Shown piece after piece: positions 6,773 through 13,353 of a stretch of DNA of 13,353 nt. The notes beneath the pieces are model-generated. The model had not been told where the DNA came from and did no database searches. It worked only from the letters and a program-made list of their open reading frames with translations. Location of the stretch: assembly GCA_003230195.1 (NCBI GenBank), contig QIHH01000115.1, positions 1-13,353 on the forward strand, read 5' to 3'. Source of the DNA: Gammaproteobacteria bacterium (GTDB taxonomy: Bacteria; Pseudomonadota; Gammaproteobacteria; SZUA-140). How positions within the stretch are numbered: the first letter of the stretch is position 1; each line of letters begins with the position of its first letter. Both the position numbers and the translations under genes were made by a program.

Positions 6773-6998
6773 GACTAGAAATAACCACTAAAGATATCGA
6801 CCAACGGCGTCTGTATTTTGAGGGGAAATACGATAAGTCAGTCACAAAAAACCGCTTAAAAAGACTCAAGAAAAAATTTAGAACGCATGCAATCACTCTT
6901 TGTGATATCAGGTTTAACTAAGCTAGAATATGCAGTGACGTCGTTTTGTTTTTCATACAAAAGAAATTTCCTGCAACCATCTCATGCTCAAGTCGACT

Positions 6999-7027
6999 TT
7001 GCCTTCCTCGTGAAAAACTAATAAAAT
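6999..7027 (+). promoter_or_regulatory. Promoter candidate for the cysZ-like/uppP pair
   Basis: TTGCCT (6999-7004) and TAAAAT (7022-7027) are 17 bases apart and point towards the cysZ-like gene. Transcription would begin near 7034, leaving a leader of about 70 bases. An inverted repeat (AATCAGC 7025-7031, GCTGATT 7048-7054) overlaps the -10 box and the start of the leader, and might be an operator or an RNA hairpin. Confidence 0.45.
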
Positions 7028-7102
7028 CAGCCATACTAGGTTGATAAGCTGATTGTTTAAGCACGCCTAGCTTACTTTCATCTCCCCAGGATTAATAAAA
7101 TA

Positions 7103-7876
7103 GTGATTGCCCAACCTTTTATCGGTGCCTCTTACCTGCTTCGCGGCTACTTTATGCTCTTCAAGCCCGGTATTCGCGGCTTTGTGATCATCCCGATGCT
7201 GATCAACCTGATCATCTTTAGTCTGCTTATCTGGCTTGGGATCAATCAGATAGACATGCTGCTCGATTACGTCATAGGCAGCTTGCCAGAATGGCTACAG
7301 TGGCTTGACTGGTTGTTATGGCCAGTATTTTTAATCGCCTTTTTACTGGTGAGCTTCACCTTCTGCCTACACCTCGCATTGCTGATTGCAGCCCCTTTTA
7401 ATGGTGTACTCTCGGAAGCTGTTGAGAAACAGCTAGACCCTGCTTCTACACTACCAGAAAGCAATTGGAGTGATGTTGCAAAAGGTGTCGTCCCAGCAAT
7501 CATCAGTGAAGCCGGTAAGTTTGGCTATTTTATTTCGCGTGCAATTCCACTCACCGTGCTATTTTTTATCCCCTTCATCAATATTTTCGCCCCCGCCATT
7601 TGGTTTATCTTTGGCGCATGGATGCTAGCACTTGAATACAGCGATTACCCACTTTCAAATCACGGTGTACTGTTTAAGGATTCAAAAGCGATCGTCAAAG
7701 AGAAACGCTTTGTCGCCTTTGGTTTTGGTAGTGCCTCACTCTTTTGCACCTTGATCCCGCTGGTCAATTTTTTCGTCATGCCTGCCGCCGTTGCGGGTGC
7801 CACCATTATGTATGTAGAGCAATTAAAGGGTTCTGTTTCACCACCCGTTATTACTCATTCAGACGATCACCGCTAA
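7103..7876 (+). CDS. cysZ: CysZ/EI24-family integral membrane protein
   Basis: CysZ proteins are inner-membrane proteins that take up sulfate for cysteine synthesis. This 257-residue protein shows the family pattern: an N-terminal AQPFIGASYLLRGYFMLFKPGIRGFVIIPMLINL entry segment (in pieces: GASYLLRG, FKPGIRGF, IPMLINL), hydrophobic helices around residues 28-48, 70-100 and 148-180, a PFNGVLSEAVE loop between them, and a final long hydrophobic segment near 205-238. The start is GTG 7103, the only start codon near the beginning of the conserved part. An AGGA lies eleven bases upstream, which is a loose spacing. It is followed after 20 bases by uppP on the same strand, so both may share a transcript. 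No other sulfate-assimilation gene is in view. The family call is good; sulfate as substrate is inferred from characterised relatives. Confidence 0.82.
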   Translation: MIAQPFIGASYLLRGYFMLFKPGIRGFVIIPMLINLIIFSLLIWLGINQIDMLLDYVIGSLPEWLQWLDWLLWPVFLIAFLLVSFTFCLHLALLIAAPFNGVLSEAVEKQLDPASTLPESNWSDVAKGVVPAIISEAGKFGYFISRAIPLTVLFFIPFINIFAPAIWFIFGAWMLALEYSDYPLSNHGVLFKDSKAIVKEKRFVAFGFGSASLFCTLIPLVNFFVMPAAVAGATIMYVEQLKGSVSPPVITHSDDHR

Positions 7877-7896
7877 ACTTCAGGCGACTCACTTAG

Positions 7897-8694
7897 ATGG
7901 ATTTTTTCCAGCAGTTCATATTGGCACTGATTCAGGGACTGACCGAGTTCCTGCCGATCTCAAGCTCCGCTCACCTGATTCTGGTACCCAAACTCTTTGG
8001 CTGGGTTGACCAAGGCCTAGCGTTTGATGTTGCCGTTCACGTTGGCACGCTCGCCGCTGTCGTCATCTATTTTAGAAAAGAACTCAAACTAATGAGCCGT
8101 GATTGGCTACGCTCACTCACCACCCGCAAACAGACACCCGAGAGCCGCCTCGCATGGGGCGTACTGATCGGCACTATTCCAGTTGGTCTTTGCGGTCTGA
8201 TGTTCAAAGGGGTAATCGAAACCTCACTGCGCTCAGAACTGGTGATCGCCACCACCACTATCCTCTTCGGTCTGTTACTCTTATGGGCAGACAAAACCGG
8301 CAAACGCAAGCGTGATGAACATAGCCTTAGCATGCGCGATATCATCATTGTCGGCTTCGCCCAAGCGATCGCGCTGATCCCTGGCACCTCGCGCTCCGGC
8401 ATCACCATCACCGCCTGCCTGATGCTCGGTCTTACCCGCTCTGCTGCCGCCCGCTTCTCATTTTTACTGTCGATCCCGGTAATTGTGCTTTCAGGAATGT
8501 TCGTCACACTTGACCTAGTACAGGCACAGACCGCCGTTGACTGGCAGGCACTCATCACCGGCTCGATTATCTCCGGCCTCAGTGCTTACGTTTGCATCCA
8601 CTTTTTTCTCAAGCTATTAGATAAGATCGGCATGGTACCATTTGTAGTTTACCGTATGCTGCTTGGGATGATTCTATTTTTTGTTTTTATCTGA
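7897..8694 (+). CDS. uppP: Undecaprenyl-diphosphatase (cell-wall lipid carrier recycling)
   Basis: UppP (BacA) removes a phosphate from undecaprenyl pyrophosphate in the inner membrane, regenerating the lipid carrier for peptidoglycan and O-antigen building blocks; extra copies are known to raise bacitracin resistance. At 265 residues it has normal length. The first active-site motif is QGLTEFLPISSSAH (Gln13, Glu17, Ser22, His26), and the second is PGTSRSG (162-168, Arg166). Several hydrophobic helices alternate with short loops, including a basic one near residues 60-80. The start at ATG 7897 begins MDFFQQFILALIQG, as in relatives. The only ribosome-binding-like bases are an AGG some 13 bases before, so translation may depend partly on the upstream gene. 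It converges with the next gene, leaving five bases between stop codons. Confidence 0.96.
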   Translation: MDFFQQFILALIQGLTEFLPISSSAHLILVPKLFGWVDQGLAFDVAVHVGTLAAVVIYFRKELKLMSRDWLRSLTTRKQTPESRLAWGVLIGTIPVGLCGLMFKGVIETSLRSELVIATTTILFGLLLLWADKTGKRKRDEHSLSMRDIIIVGFAQAIALIPGTSRSGITITACLMLGLTRSAAARFSFLLSIPVIVLSGMFVTLDLVQAQTAVDWQALITGSIISGLSAYVCIHFFLKLLDKIGMVPFVVYRMLLGMILFFVFI

Positions 8695-8699
8695 AAAAA

Positions 8700-9167
8700 C
8701 TAAGGTTGACGCAAACCAGCAGCAACTAACGTTAACCCTGACAATGACATCAATAGATAAAGAGTAGAAGAGATGCCATGCAGACGCCCAAATTCAGCAG
8801 CAAGTTCACTGCCATTTATCACTGGCCCCTGCAACTTTAAATCTGCCATCATAGGCTGAATCACAAACAGCATCAGCACCACAACAGTCAACATCGAAAC
8901 CAGCAGCCAGCAACGCCACTGACGTAACCACTGAGTACCGGCACCGATAACAGCACCTGTCAATAGCAGCGTTCCGATCACCAGCCCAGCCCAGTTAATG
9001 GCAGAGAACATTTTACCGGCAAGCATGCCAGCCAACTGACGCTCATCAGTCAGTGTCGCAAAGAGGACTGGCGTCACTAGGTAACCGATGACACAGATGC
9101 CACCCACCCATAGTGCCAATAAAAGGCGTTCAATCGCGAGCAAACGTGTGCAGGTTAAAATAGTCAT
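8700..9167 (-). CDS. DUF4149-type four-helix membrane protein
   Basis: A 155-residue inner-membrane protein with four predicted membrane helices: about 13-35 (LLLALWVGGICVIGYLVTPVLF), 55-76 (WAGLVIGTLLLTGAVIGAG), 85-107 (CWLLVSMLTVVVLMLFVIQPMM) and 133-152 (SSTLYLLMSLSGLTLVAAGL). The opening ALWVGG...TPVLFATL and the later FGRLHGISSTLYL fit the DUF4149 family, which is often encoded next to greA in gammaproteobacteria. Function is unknown. AGAGGG six bases before ATG 9167 is a good ribosome binding site. Only 23 bases separate it from the greA stop, so it is probably the last gene of the carAB-greA transcript. No terminator hairpin is evident after it; the convergent uppP stop codon lies just beyond. 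Confidence 0.8.
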   Translation of the reverse strand: MTILTCTRLLAIERLLLALWVGGICVIGYLVTPVLFATLTDERQLAGMLAGKMFSAINWAGLVIGTLLLTGAVIGAGTQWLRQWRCWLLVSMLTVVVLMLFVIQPMMADLKLQGPVINGSELAAEFGRLHGISSTLYLLMSLSGLTLVAAGLRQP

Positions 9168-9190
9168 GCTAGTCCCTCTGAAGAAATGAT

Positions 9191-9667
9191 TTAGACATAT
9201 TTGATTGAGAGGATCTCATACTCTTTAACACCACCCGGTGCCTGTACGGCTGCAATATCCTCTATCTCTTTACCAATCATTGCACGTGCGATGGGTGAGC
9301 TAACAGAAATTTTATTCACTTTGATGTCCGCCTCATCAACACCGACAATTTGATAAGTCACCTCTTCGCCAGTCTCTTCATTACACAGACCAACCGTTGC
9401 ACCAAAGACAACCTTGCCAGCCGCATTGAGTTTAGTCACATCAATGATCTCTGCATTACTCAACTTTCCATCAATATCGTTTATGCGCCCTTCAATAAAA
9501 CTCTGCTGCTCTTTTGCAGCATGGTATTCGGCATTTTCTTTTAGATCACCATGAGCACGTGCCTCAGCAATCGCTGCGACCACGCGAGGTCGCGCCACTG
9601 TTTTCAGCTCTTCCAGCTCTTTACGCAGGCTTTCAGCACCCGCCAATGTTAAAGGAACCTTGTTCAT
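9191..9667 (-). CDS. greA: Transcription elongation factor GreA
   Basis: GreA binds the secondary channel of RNA polymerase and stimulates cleavage of backtracked transcripts, so stalled complexes can resume. The 158-residue length is exactly usual. The N-terminal coiled coil (residues about 12-75) ends in its tip GDLKENAEYHAAKEQQ, with the two catalytic acidic residues Asp41 and Glu44 in place. The C-terminal globular domain carries FGATVGLCNEETGEEVTYQIVG and SPIARAMIGKEIED. Start ATG 9667 has AAGGAG eight bases upstream, located inside the end of carB. The carB stop TGA and the greA ATG overlap as ATGA, so translation is likely coupled. That makes greA part of the carA-carB transcript, at least in part. 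Confidence 0.97.
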   Translation of the reverse strand: MNKVPLTLAGAESLRKELEELKTVARPRVVAAIAEARAHGDLKENAEYHAAKEQQSFIEGRINDIDGKLSNAEIIDVTKLNAAGKVVFGATVGLCNEETGEEVTYQIVGVDEADIKVNKISVSSPIARAMIGKEIEDIAAVQAPGGVKEYEILSIKYV

Positions 9668-12600
9668 ATGTTTAACTCCTTGTGCAGGTCTTGTAGACTA
9701 TTGACATCATCTTGATCAATTTTTTGCAGTGCCAACGCGGTTACGTGAGCCCCTGCAATCGTCGTGGTATAGGTTATTTTCTGTTGCAATGCTGCACGTC
9801 GAATCTGGCTCGAATCAGAAATCGCACGTTTTCCTGAGGTGGTATTAATAATAAAATTAATTTCATTATTTTTAATCATATCCACAATGTGTGGACGACC
9901 CTGAGCCACTTTATTCACCAACTCACAAGTGATGCCGGCCTGCTCAATTGCATCCCTAGTACCACTGGTCGCGACAAGCTCAAACTTCATTTCGCTTAAT
10001 ATCCGGGCAACTTCAACGGCCTTAGCTTTGTCTCCATCACGCACACTGATAAAGACACGGCCACTGCGTGGTAATACCACACCAGCCCCTAACTGCGCTT
10101 TAGCGAAAGCCTCTGCGAAGGTACGGCCAACCCCCATCACTTCACCGGTTGACTTCATTTCTGGCCCCAGCAAGATATCAACACCCGGAAATTTGGCAAA
10201 TGGGAATACCGCCTCTTTTACCGAATAGTAGTCTGGAATGATCTCTTTAGTAACCCCCTGATCAGCCAACGTAGTGCCCGCCATACAGCGCGCACCAATT
10301 TGTGCCAGTGAAATACCACATGCTTTTGAAACAAACGGTACGGTACGTGATGCACGAGGGTTCACTTCGATCACATAAATATCATCGCCTTTAACCGCGA
10401 ACTGAATATTCATCAGCCCTTTTACCTTAAGCCCCAGAGCAAGCTGCTTTGTCTGCTGACGTACACGGTCAACAACCGCAGGGTCAAGACTATAAGTTGG
10501 CAATGAACAGGCTGAATCACCCGAGTGAATACCCGCTTGCTCAATATGTTCCATGATGCCGCCAATCACCACATCATGACCATCACAAACCGCATCGACA
10601 TCAAGTTCAATCGCATCACTCAAGAAATGGTCTAACAGAACAGGTGAGTCGTTTGATACCTGCACCGCTTCGGTCATGTAACGTTTCAGGTCATCTTTAT
10701 TGTGCACAATTTCCATCGCACGCCCACCCAGCACATAAGATGGGCGAACCACTAATGGAAAACCAATGCCTTGCGCTAACTCAACCGCCTGCGCCTCGGT
10801 ACGTGCAGTGGCATTGGGTGGCTGCTTCAAATTCAGGTTCTGAATCAACTGCTGAAAACGTTCACGATCTTCGGCAAGATCTATCGCATCGGGTGAGGTG
10901 CCAATAATTGGTGTACCTGCCGCTTCCAACGCACGCGCGAGTTTTAATGGCGTCTGGCCCCCATACTGTACTATCACACCCTTCGGTTTTTCAAGCGCAA
11001 TAATTTCCAGTACATCTTCCAGTGTCAGCGGCTCGAAATAGAGACGATCTGATGTATCGTAATCAGTCGAAACTGTTTCGGGGTTACAGTTAACCATAAT
11101 GGTTTCATAACCATCTTCACGCATCGCAAAGGCAGCCTGCACACAGCAGTAATCAAATTCGATGCCCTGCCCAATGCGGTTAGGGCCACCGCCGAGCACC
11201 ATAATTTTATCGCGCGTGGAAGGTGCAGCCTCACATTCCTCTTCATAGGTCGAATAGAGATAGGCAGTGCTCGACGCAAATTCAGCGGCACACGAATCAA
11301 CCCGTTTATAGACAGGGTGAACATCAAGCTCATGGCGCAGTGCACGCAGCTTATCTTCGTCGGAGCCGAGCAGTGTGGCCATGCGACGGTCAGAAAAACC
11401 TTTACGTTTAAGTGCATAGAGTTCATCACGCTCAAAGCTTTCCAGTGCACGTCCTTTTATGCCCTTTTCAAGTTCAACCAAGTGTTGAATCTGCGCCAGA
11501 AACCAGGGATCAACCATGCACAGGTTAAAGATTTCATCGACAGACAAGCCATAACGAAAGGCATCGGCGATGTACCAGATACGATCTGGCCCCGGCGATC
11601 CAAGCTCTTGCTGAATAACTTCAAGCGCATCTTCAGATGCGATGTCAATCATCTCATTGAGGCCATCCATGCCGGTCTCAAGGCTGCGCAGTGCTTTCTG
11701 CAACGACTCCTGAAAGGTGCGCCCTATCGCCATCACTTCACCCACCGACTTCATCTGCGTAGTCAGGCGTGAATCTGCTTTCGGAAACTTCTCAAAGGTA
11801 AAACGCGGCACCTTGGTCACGATGTAATCAATGGTCGGTTCAAACGATGCGGGGGTTGCGCCGCCGGTAATCTCATTACTCAACTCATCAAGGGTGTAGC
11901 CAATCGCAAGCTTTGCCGCCACCCGCGCAATTGGAAAGCCAGTCGCTTTAGAGGCCAGTGCCGATGAACGAGAGACACGCGGATTCATCTCAATAATAAT
12001 CAGACGACCATCTTTAGGGTTGATCCCAAACTGCACATTTGAGCCACCGGTCTCAACACCAATTTTGCGCAGGACAGCCAGCGAAGCATCACGTAATTTC
12101 TGGTACTCTTTATCGGTCAGCGTTAATGCTGGCGCGATCGTAATGGAATCACCGGTATGAACACCCATCGGATCAAAGTTTTCAATCGAACAGATGATAA
12201 TGCAGTTATCGTTACAATCACGTACTACTTCCATCTCATACTCTTTCCAGCCAACCAGAGACTCTTCAATCAACAGTTCGTTGGTCGGTGAAAGGTCCAA
12301 ACCACGTGTGCAGATTTCAACAAACTCTTCGCGGTTGTAAGCAATACCACCACCGCTCCCACCGAGCGTGAACGAGGGGCGAATAACAGTAGGAAACCCC
12401 ACCTTTTTCTGCACTTGGAACGCCTCTTCGATGCTATGAGCAATGCTTGAACGTGGTGACTCAAGGCCAATTTCATCCATCGCCTTACGGAAGCGATCAC
12501 GATCTTCAGCCATATCAATCGCATCGCTTGACGCACCGATCATCTGTACCGAAAATTTGTCCAGCACCCCTTCACGTGCAAGATCAAGCGCACAGTTCAA

Positions 12601-12885
12601 TGCTGTTTGTCCACCCATCGTTGGCAGCAGCGCATCGGGGCGTTCCTTCTCAATAACCTTCGCCACCGTCTGCCAGCAAACAGGCTCAATATAGGTCGCA
12701 TCAGCCATTTCGGGGTCTGTCATGATGGTCGCTGGATTTGAATTCACCAGCACAACACGGTAACCCTCTTCGCGTAGCGCTTTACACGCCTGTGCACCGG
12801 AATAGTCAAATTCACACGCCTGGCCAATGATAATCGGGCCTGCGCCAATCACTAGAACACTTTTAATATCTGTACGTTTTGGCAT
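9664..12885 (-). CDS. carB: Carbamoyl-phosphate synthase large subunit
   Basis: CarB joins bicarbonate, ammonia (delivered by CarA from glutamine) and two ATP into carbamoyl phosphate for arginine and pyrimidine synthesis. The 1073-residue length equals the usual gammaproteobacterial protein. The order is intact: MPKRTDIKSVLVIGAGPIIIGQ start, first ATP-grasp unit with RPSFTLGGSGGGIAYN (about 169-184) and IIEMNPRVSRSSALASK (about 297-313), an oligomerisation segment around 400-550, a second nucleotide-binding start KIMVLGGGPNRIGQGIEFDYC, and a second ATP-grasp unit with RPSYVLGGRAMEIV and VIEVNPRASRTVPFVSK. Last comes the allosteric MGS-like domain from about 935, where ornithine and UMP act in relatives. 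No ribosome binding site of note precedes ATG 12885, so coupling to carA 59 bases upstream may matter. It overlaps greA by four bases. Confidence 0.98.
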   Translation of the reverse strand: MPKRTDIKSVLVIGAGPIIIGQACEFDYSGAQACKALREEGYRVVLVNSNPATIMTDPEMADATYIEPVCWQTVAKVIEKERPDALLPTMGGQTALNCALDLAREGVLDKFSVQMIGASSDAIDMAEDRDRFRKAMDEIGLESPRSSIAHSIEEAFQVQKKVGFPTVIRPSFTLGGSGGGIAYNREEFVEICTRGLDLSPTNELLIEESLVGWKEYEMEVVRDCNDNCIIICSIENFDPMGVHTGDSITIAPALTLTDKEYQKLRDASLAVLRKIGVETGGSNVQFGINPKDGRLIIIEMNPRVSRSSALASKATGFPIARVAAKLAIGYTLDELSNEITGGATPASFEPTIDYIVTKVPRFTFEKFPKADSRLTTQMKSVGEVMAIGRTFQESLQKALRSLETGMDGLNEMIDIASEDALEVIQQELGSPGPDRIWYIADAFRYGLSVDEIFNLCMVDPWFLAQIQHLVELEKGIKGRALESFERDELYALKRKGFSDRRMATLLGSDEDKLRALRHELDVHPVYKRVDSCAAEFASSTAYLYSTYEEECEAAPSTRDKIMVLGGGPNRIGQGIEFDYCCVQAAFAMREDGYETIMVNCNPETVSTDYDTSDRLYFEPLTLEDVLEIIALEKPKGVIVQYGGQTPLKLARALEAAGTPIIGTSPDAIDLAEDRERFQQLIQNLNLKQPPNATARTEAQAVELAQGIGFPLVVRPSYVLGGRAMEIVHNKDDLKRYMTEAVQVSNDSPVLLDHFLSDAIELDVDAVCDGHDVVIGGIMEHIEQAGIHSGDSACSLPTYSLDPAVVDRVRQQTKQLALGLKVKGLMNIQFAVKGDDIYVIEVNPRASRTVPFVSKACGISLAQIGARCMAGTTLADQGVTKEIIPDYYSVKEAVFPFAKFPGVDILLGPEMKSTGEVMGVGRTFAEAFAKAQLGAGVVLPRSGRVFISVRDGDKAKAVEVARILSEMKFELVATSGTRDAIEQAGITCELVNKVAQGRPHIVDMIKNNEINFIINTTSGKRAISDSSQIRRAALQQKITYTTTIAGAHVTALALQKIDQDDVNSLQDLHKELNI

Positions 12886-12944
12886 TTTTTATTTCTGTAA
12901 AAAGTCGCAATAAAGGTTCAGGTAATCATTCATCACTGACTCGA

Positions 12945-13353
12945 TTAACGCTGTCGCATCAGATCGATAAAGTGATCAAACAGTAAGCCAGCATCTTGTG
13001 GCCCCGGACTCGCCTCAGGGTGCCCCTGAAAACCAAAGGCAGGTTTCTCAGTATGGTGAATCCCTTGCAGCGATTGGTCAAACAGCGAACGATGCGTTGC
13101 GCGCAGTGTTGCTGGTAGCGTCGCCTCTGCTACTGCGAAACCATGATTTTGGCTGGTAATCATCACCGCGCCGCTATCAAGATCCTGCACGGGATGGTTG
13201 GCCCCGTGGTGGCCAAACTTCATCTTCTCCGTCTCAGCACCACAGGCAAGCGCCAGTAGTTGATGGCCAAGGCAGATGCCAAACATTGGCATATCGGTGG
13301 TCTCCAGAATTTCTTTGATCGCTGAGATCGCATAATCACACGGAGCAGGATCA
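12945..13353 (-). CDS. carA: Carbamoyl-phosphate synthase small (glutaminase) subunit, C-terminal part
   Basis: CarA hydrolyses glutamine and passes ammonia to CarB. The gene runs off the right edge; the frame is open to the last bases, where it reads DPAPCDYAISAIKEILETTD before MPMFGICLGHQLLALA. GICLGHQ holds the nucleophilic cysteine of the class I glutamine amidotransferase domain. The catalytic histidine and glutamate are in GFQGHPEASPGP, and GANHPV and SQNHGFAV fill the expected places between them. The protein ends DHFIDLMRQR. About 135 residues are present; the N-terminal half is outside the window. The internal ATG at 13292 is not a start. It leads the carA-carB-greA run. Confidence 0.96.
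   Translation of the reverse strand, partial: DPAPCDYAISAIKEILETTDMPMFGICLGHQLLALACGAETEKMKFGHHGANHPVQDLDSGAVMITSQNHGFAVAEATLPATLRATHRSLFDQSLQGIHHTEKPAFGFQGHPEASPGPQDAGLLFDHFIDLMRQR

Larger units (their letters stand above)
6703..7102. other. 400-base gap without a convincing gene
   Basis: This AT-rich stretch separates the divergent cytochrome and cysZ-like genes and should hold their promoters. One + strand frame is open from 6679 to its TAA at 6919-6921 (about 80 codons) and reads plausibly protein-like, with charged stretches such as TTKDIDQRRLYFEGKYDK and KNRLKRLKKKF. It has no ATG, GTG or TTG start and no ribosome binding site, so it may be a gene remnant or chance. An inverted repeat GGAACC/GGTTCC lies at 6750-6772. 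A promoter candidate and a leader hairpin lie at 6999-7054. No RNA gene was recognised. Confidence 0.5.

Noticed and set aside
6702..6896. 64-codon - strand frame upstream of the cytochrome gene
   Set aside because: It ends at the cytochrome start, has no ribosome binding site, and its composition looks like the complement of AT-rich DNA.
8067..8558. Long - strand frame inside uppP
   Set aside because: It is a shadow of uppP, whose active-site motifs are intact on the + strand.
1..13353. CRISPR arrays, tRNA or rRNA genes, transposase genes
   Set aside because: No regularly spaced repeats, no tRNA cloverleaf-like sequence and no transposase translation were seen on either strand.

Overview
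This window looks like chromosomal DNA of a gammaproteobacterium. The carA-carB-greA order on one strand, the very close match of the CarB translation to the enterobacterial type, and the speB-speA and nspC polyamine genes all fit that. The c-type cytochrome suggests respiratory metabolism. I cannot name a genus from the sequence alone.

Layout. (1) Bases 1-3400 hold a polyamine block: the 3' part of nspC on the + strand, converging on a speB-speA pair on the - strand. SpeA and SpeB together turn arginine into agmatine and then putrescine. NspC decarboxylates carboxyspermidine or carboxynorspermidine, so the block supports spermidine synthesis by the aspartate-semialdehyde route rather than the S-adenosylmethionine route. 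(2) Bases 3401-7102 are an accessory-looking stretch, all on the - strand and in part AT-rich. In transcription order it holds a periplasmic diheme cytochrome c, an unrecognised reading frame broken by two in-frame stops, a small lipoprotein, and a RES-type toxin with its Xre/MbcA/ParS-type antitoxin. The toxin-antitoxin pair has a readable promoter flanked by two near-identical palindromes that are likely autoregulatory operators. A 400-base gap without a convincing gene ends this stretch. (3) Bases 7103-8694 on the + strand encode a CysZ/EI24-type membrane protein and undecaprenyl-diphosphatase UppP. (4) Bases 8700-13353 on the - strand are the housekeeping run carA (partial)-carB-greA-DUF4149. 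carB and greA share an ATGA overlap, and arginine/pyrimidine precursor synthesis is thereby linked to a transcription elongation factor.

The polyamine and carAB blocks connect metabolically: carbamoyl phosphate feeds arginine synthesis, and arginine is the substrate of SpeA. The parts most worth a second look are the paired operators of the RES-Xre module, the doubly interrupted frame at 5235-5819, and the isolated diheme cytochrome. No tRNA, rRNA, CRISPR array, intact transposase or convincing intrinsic terminator was seen.
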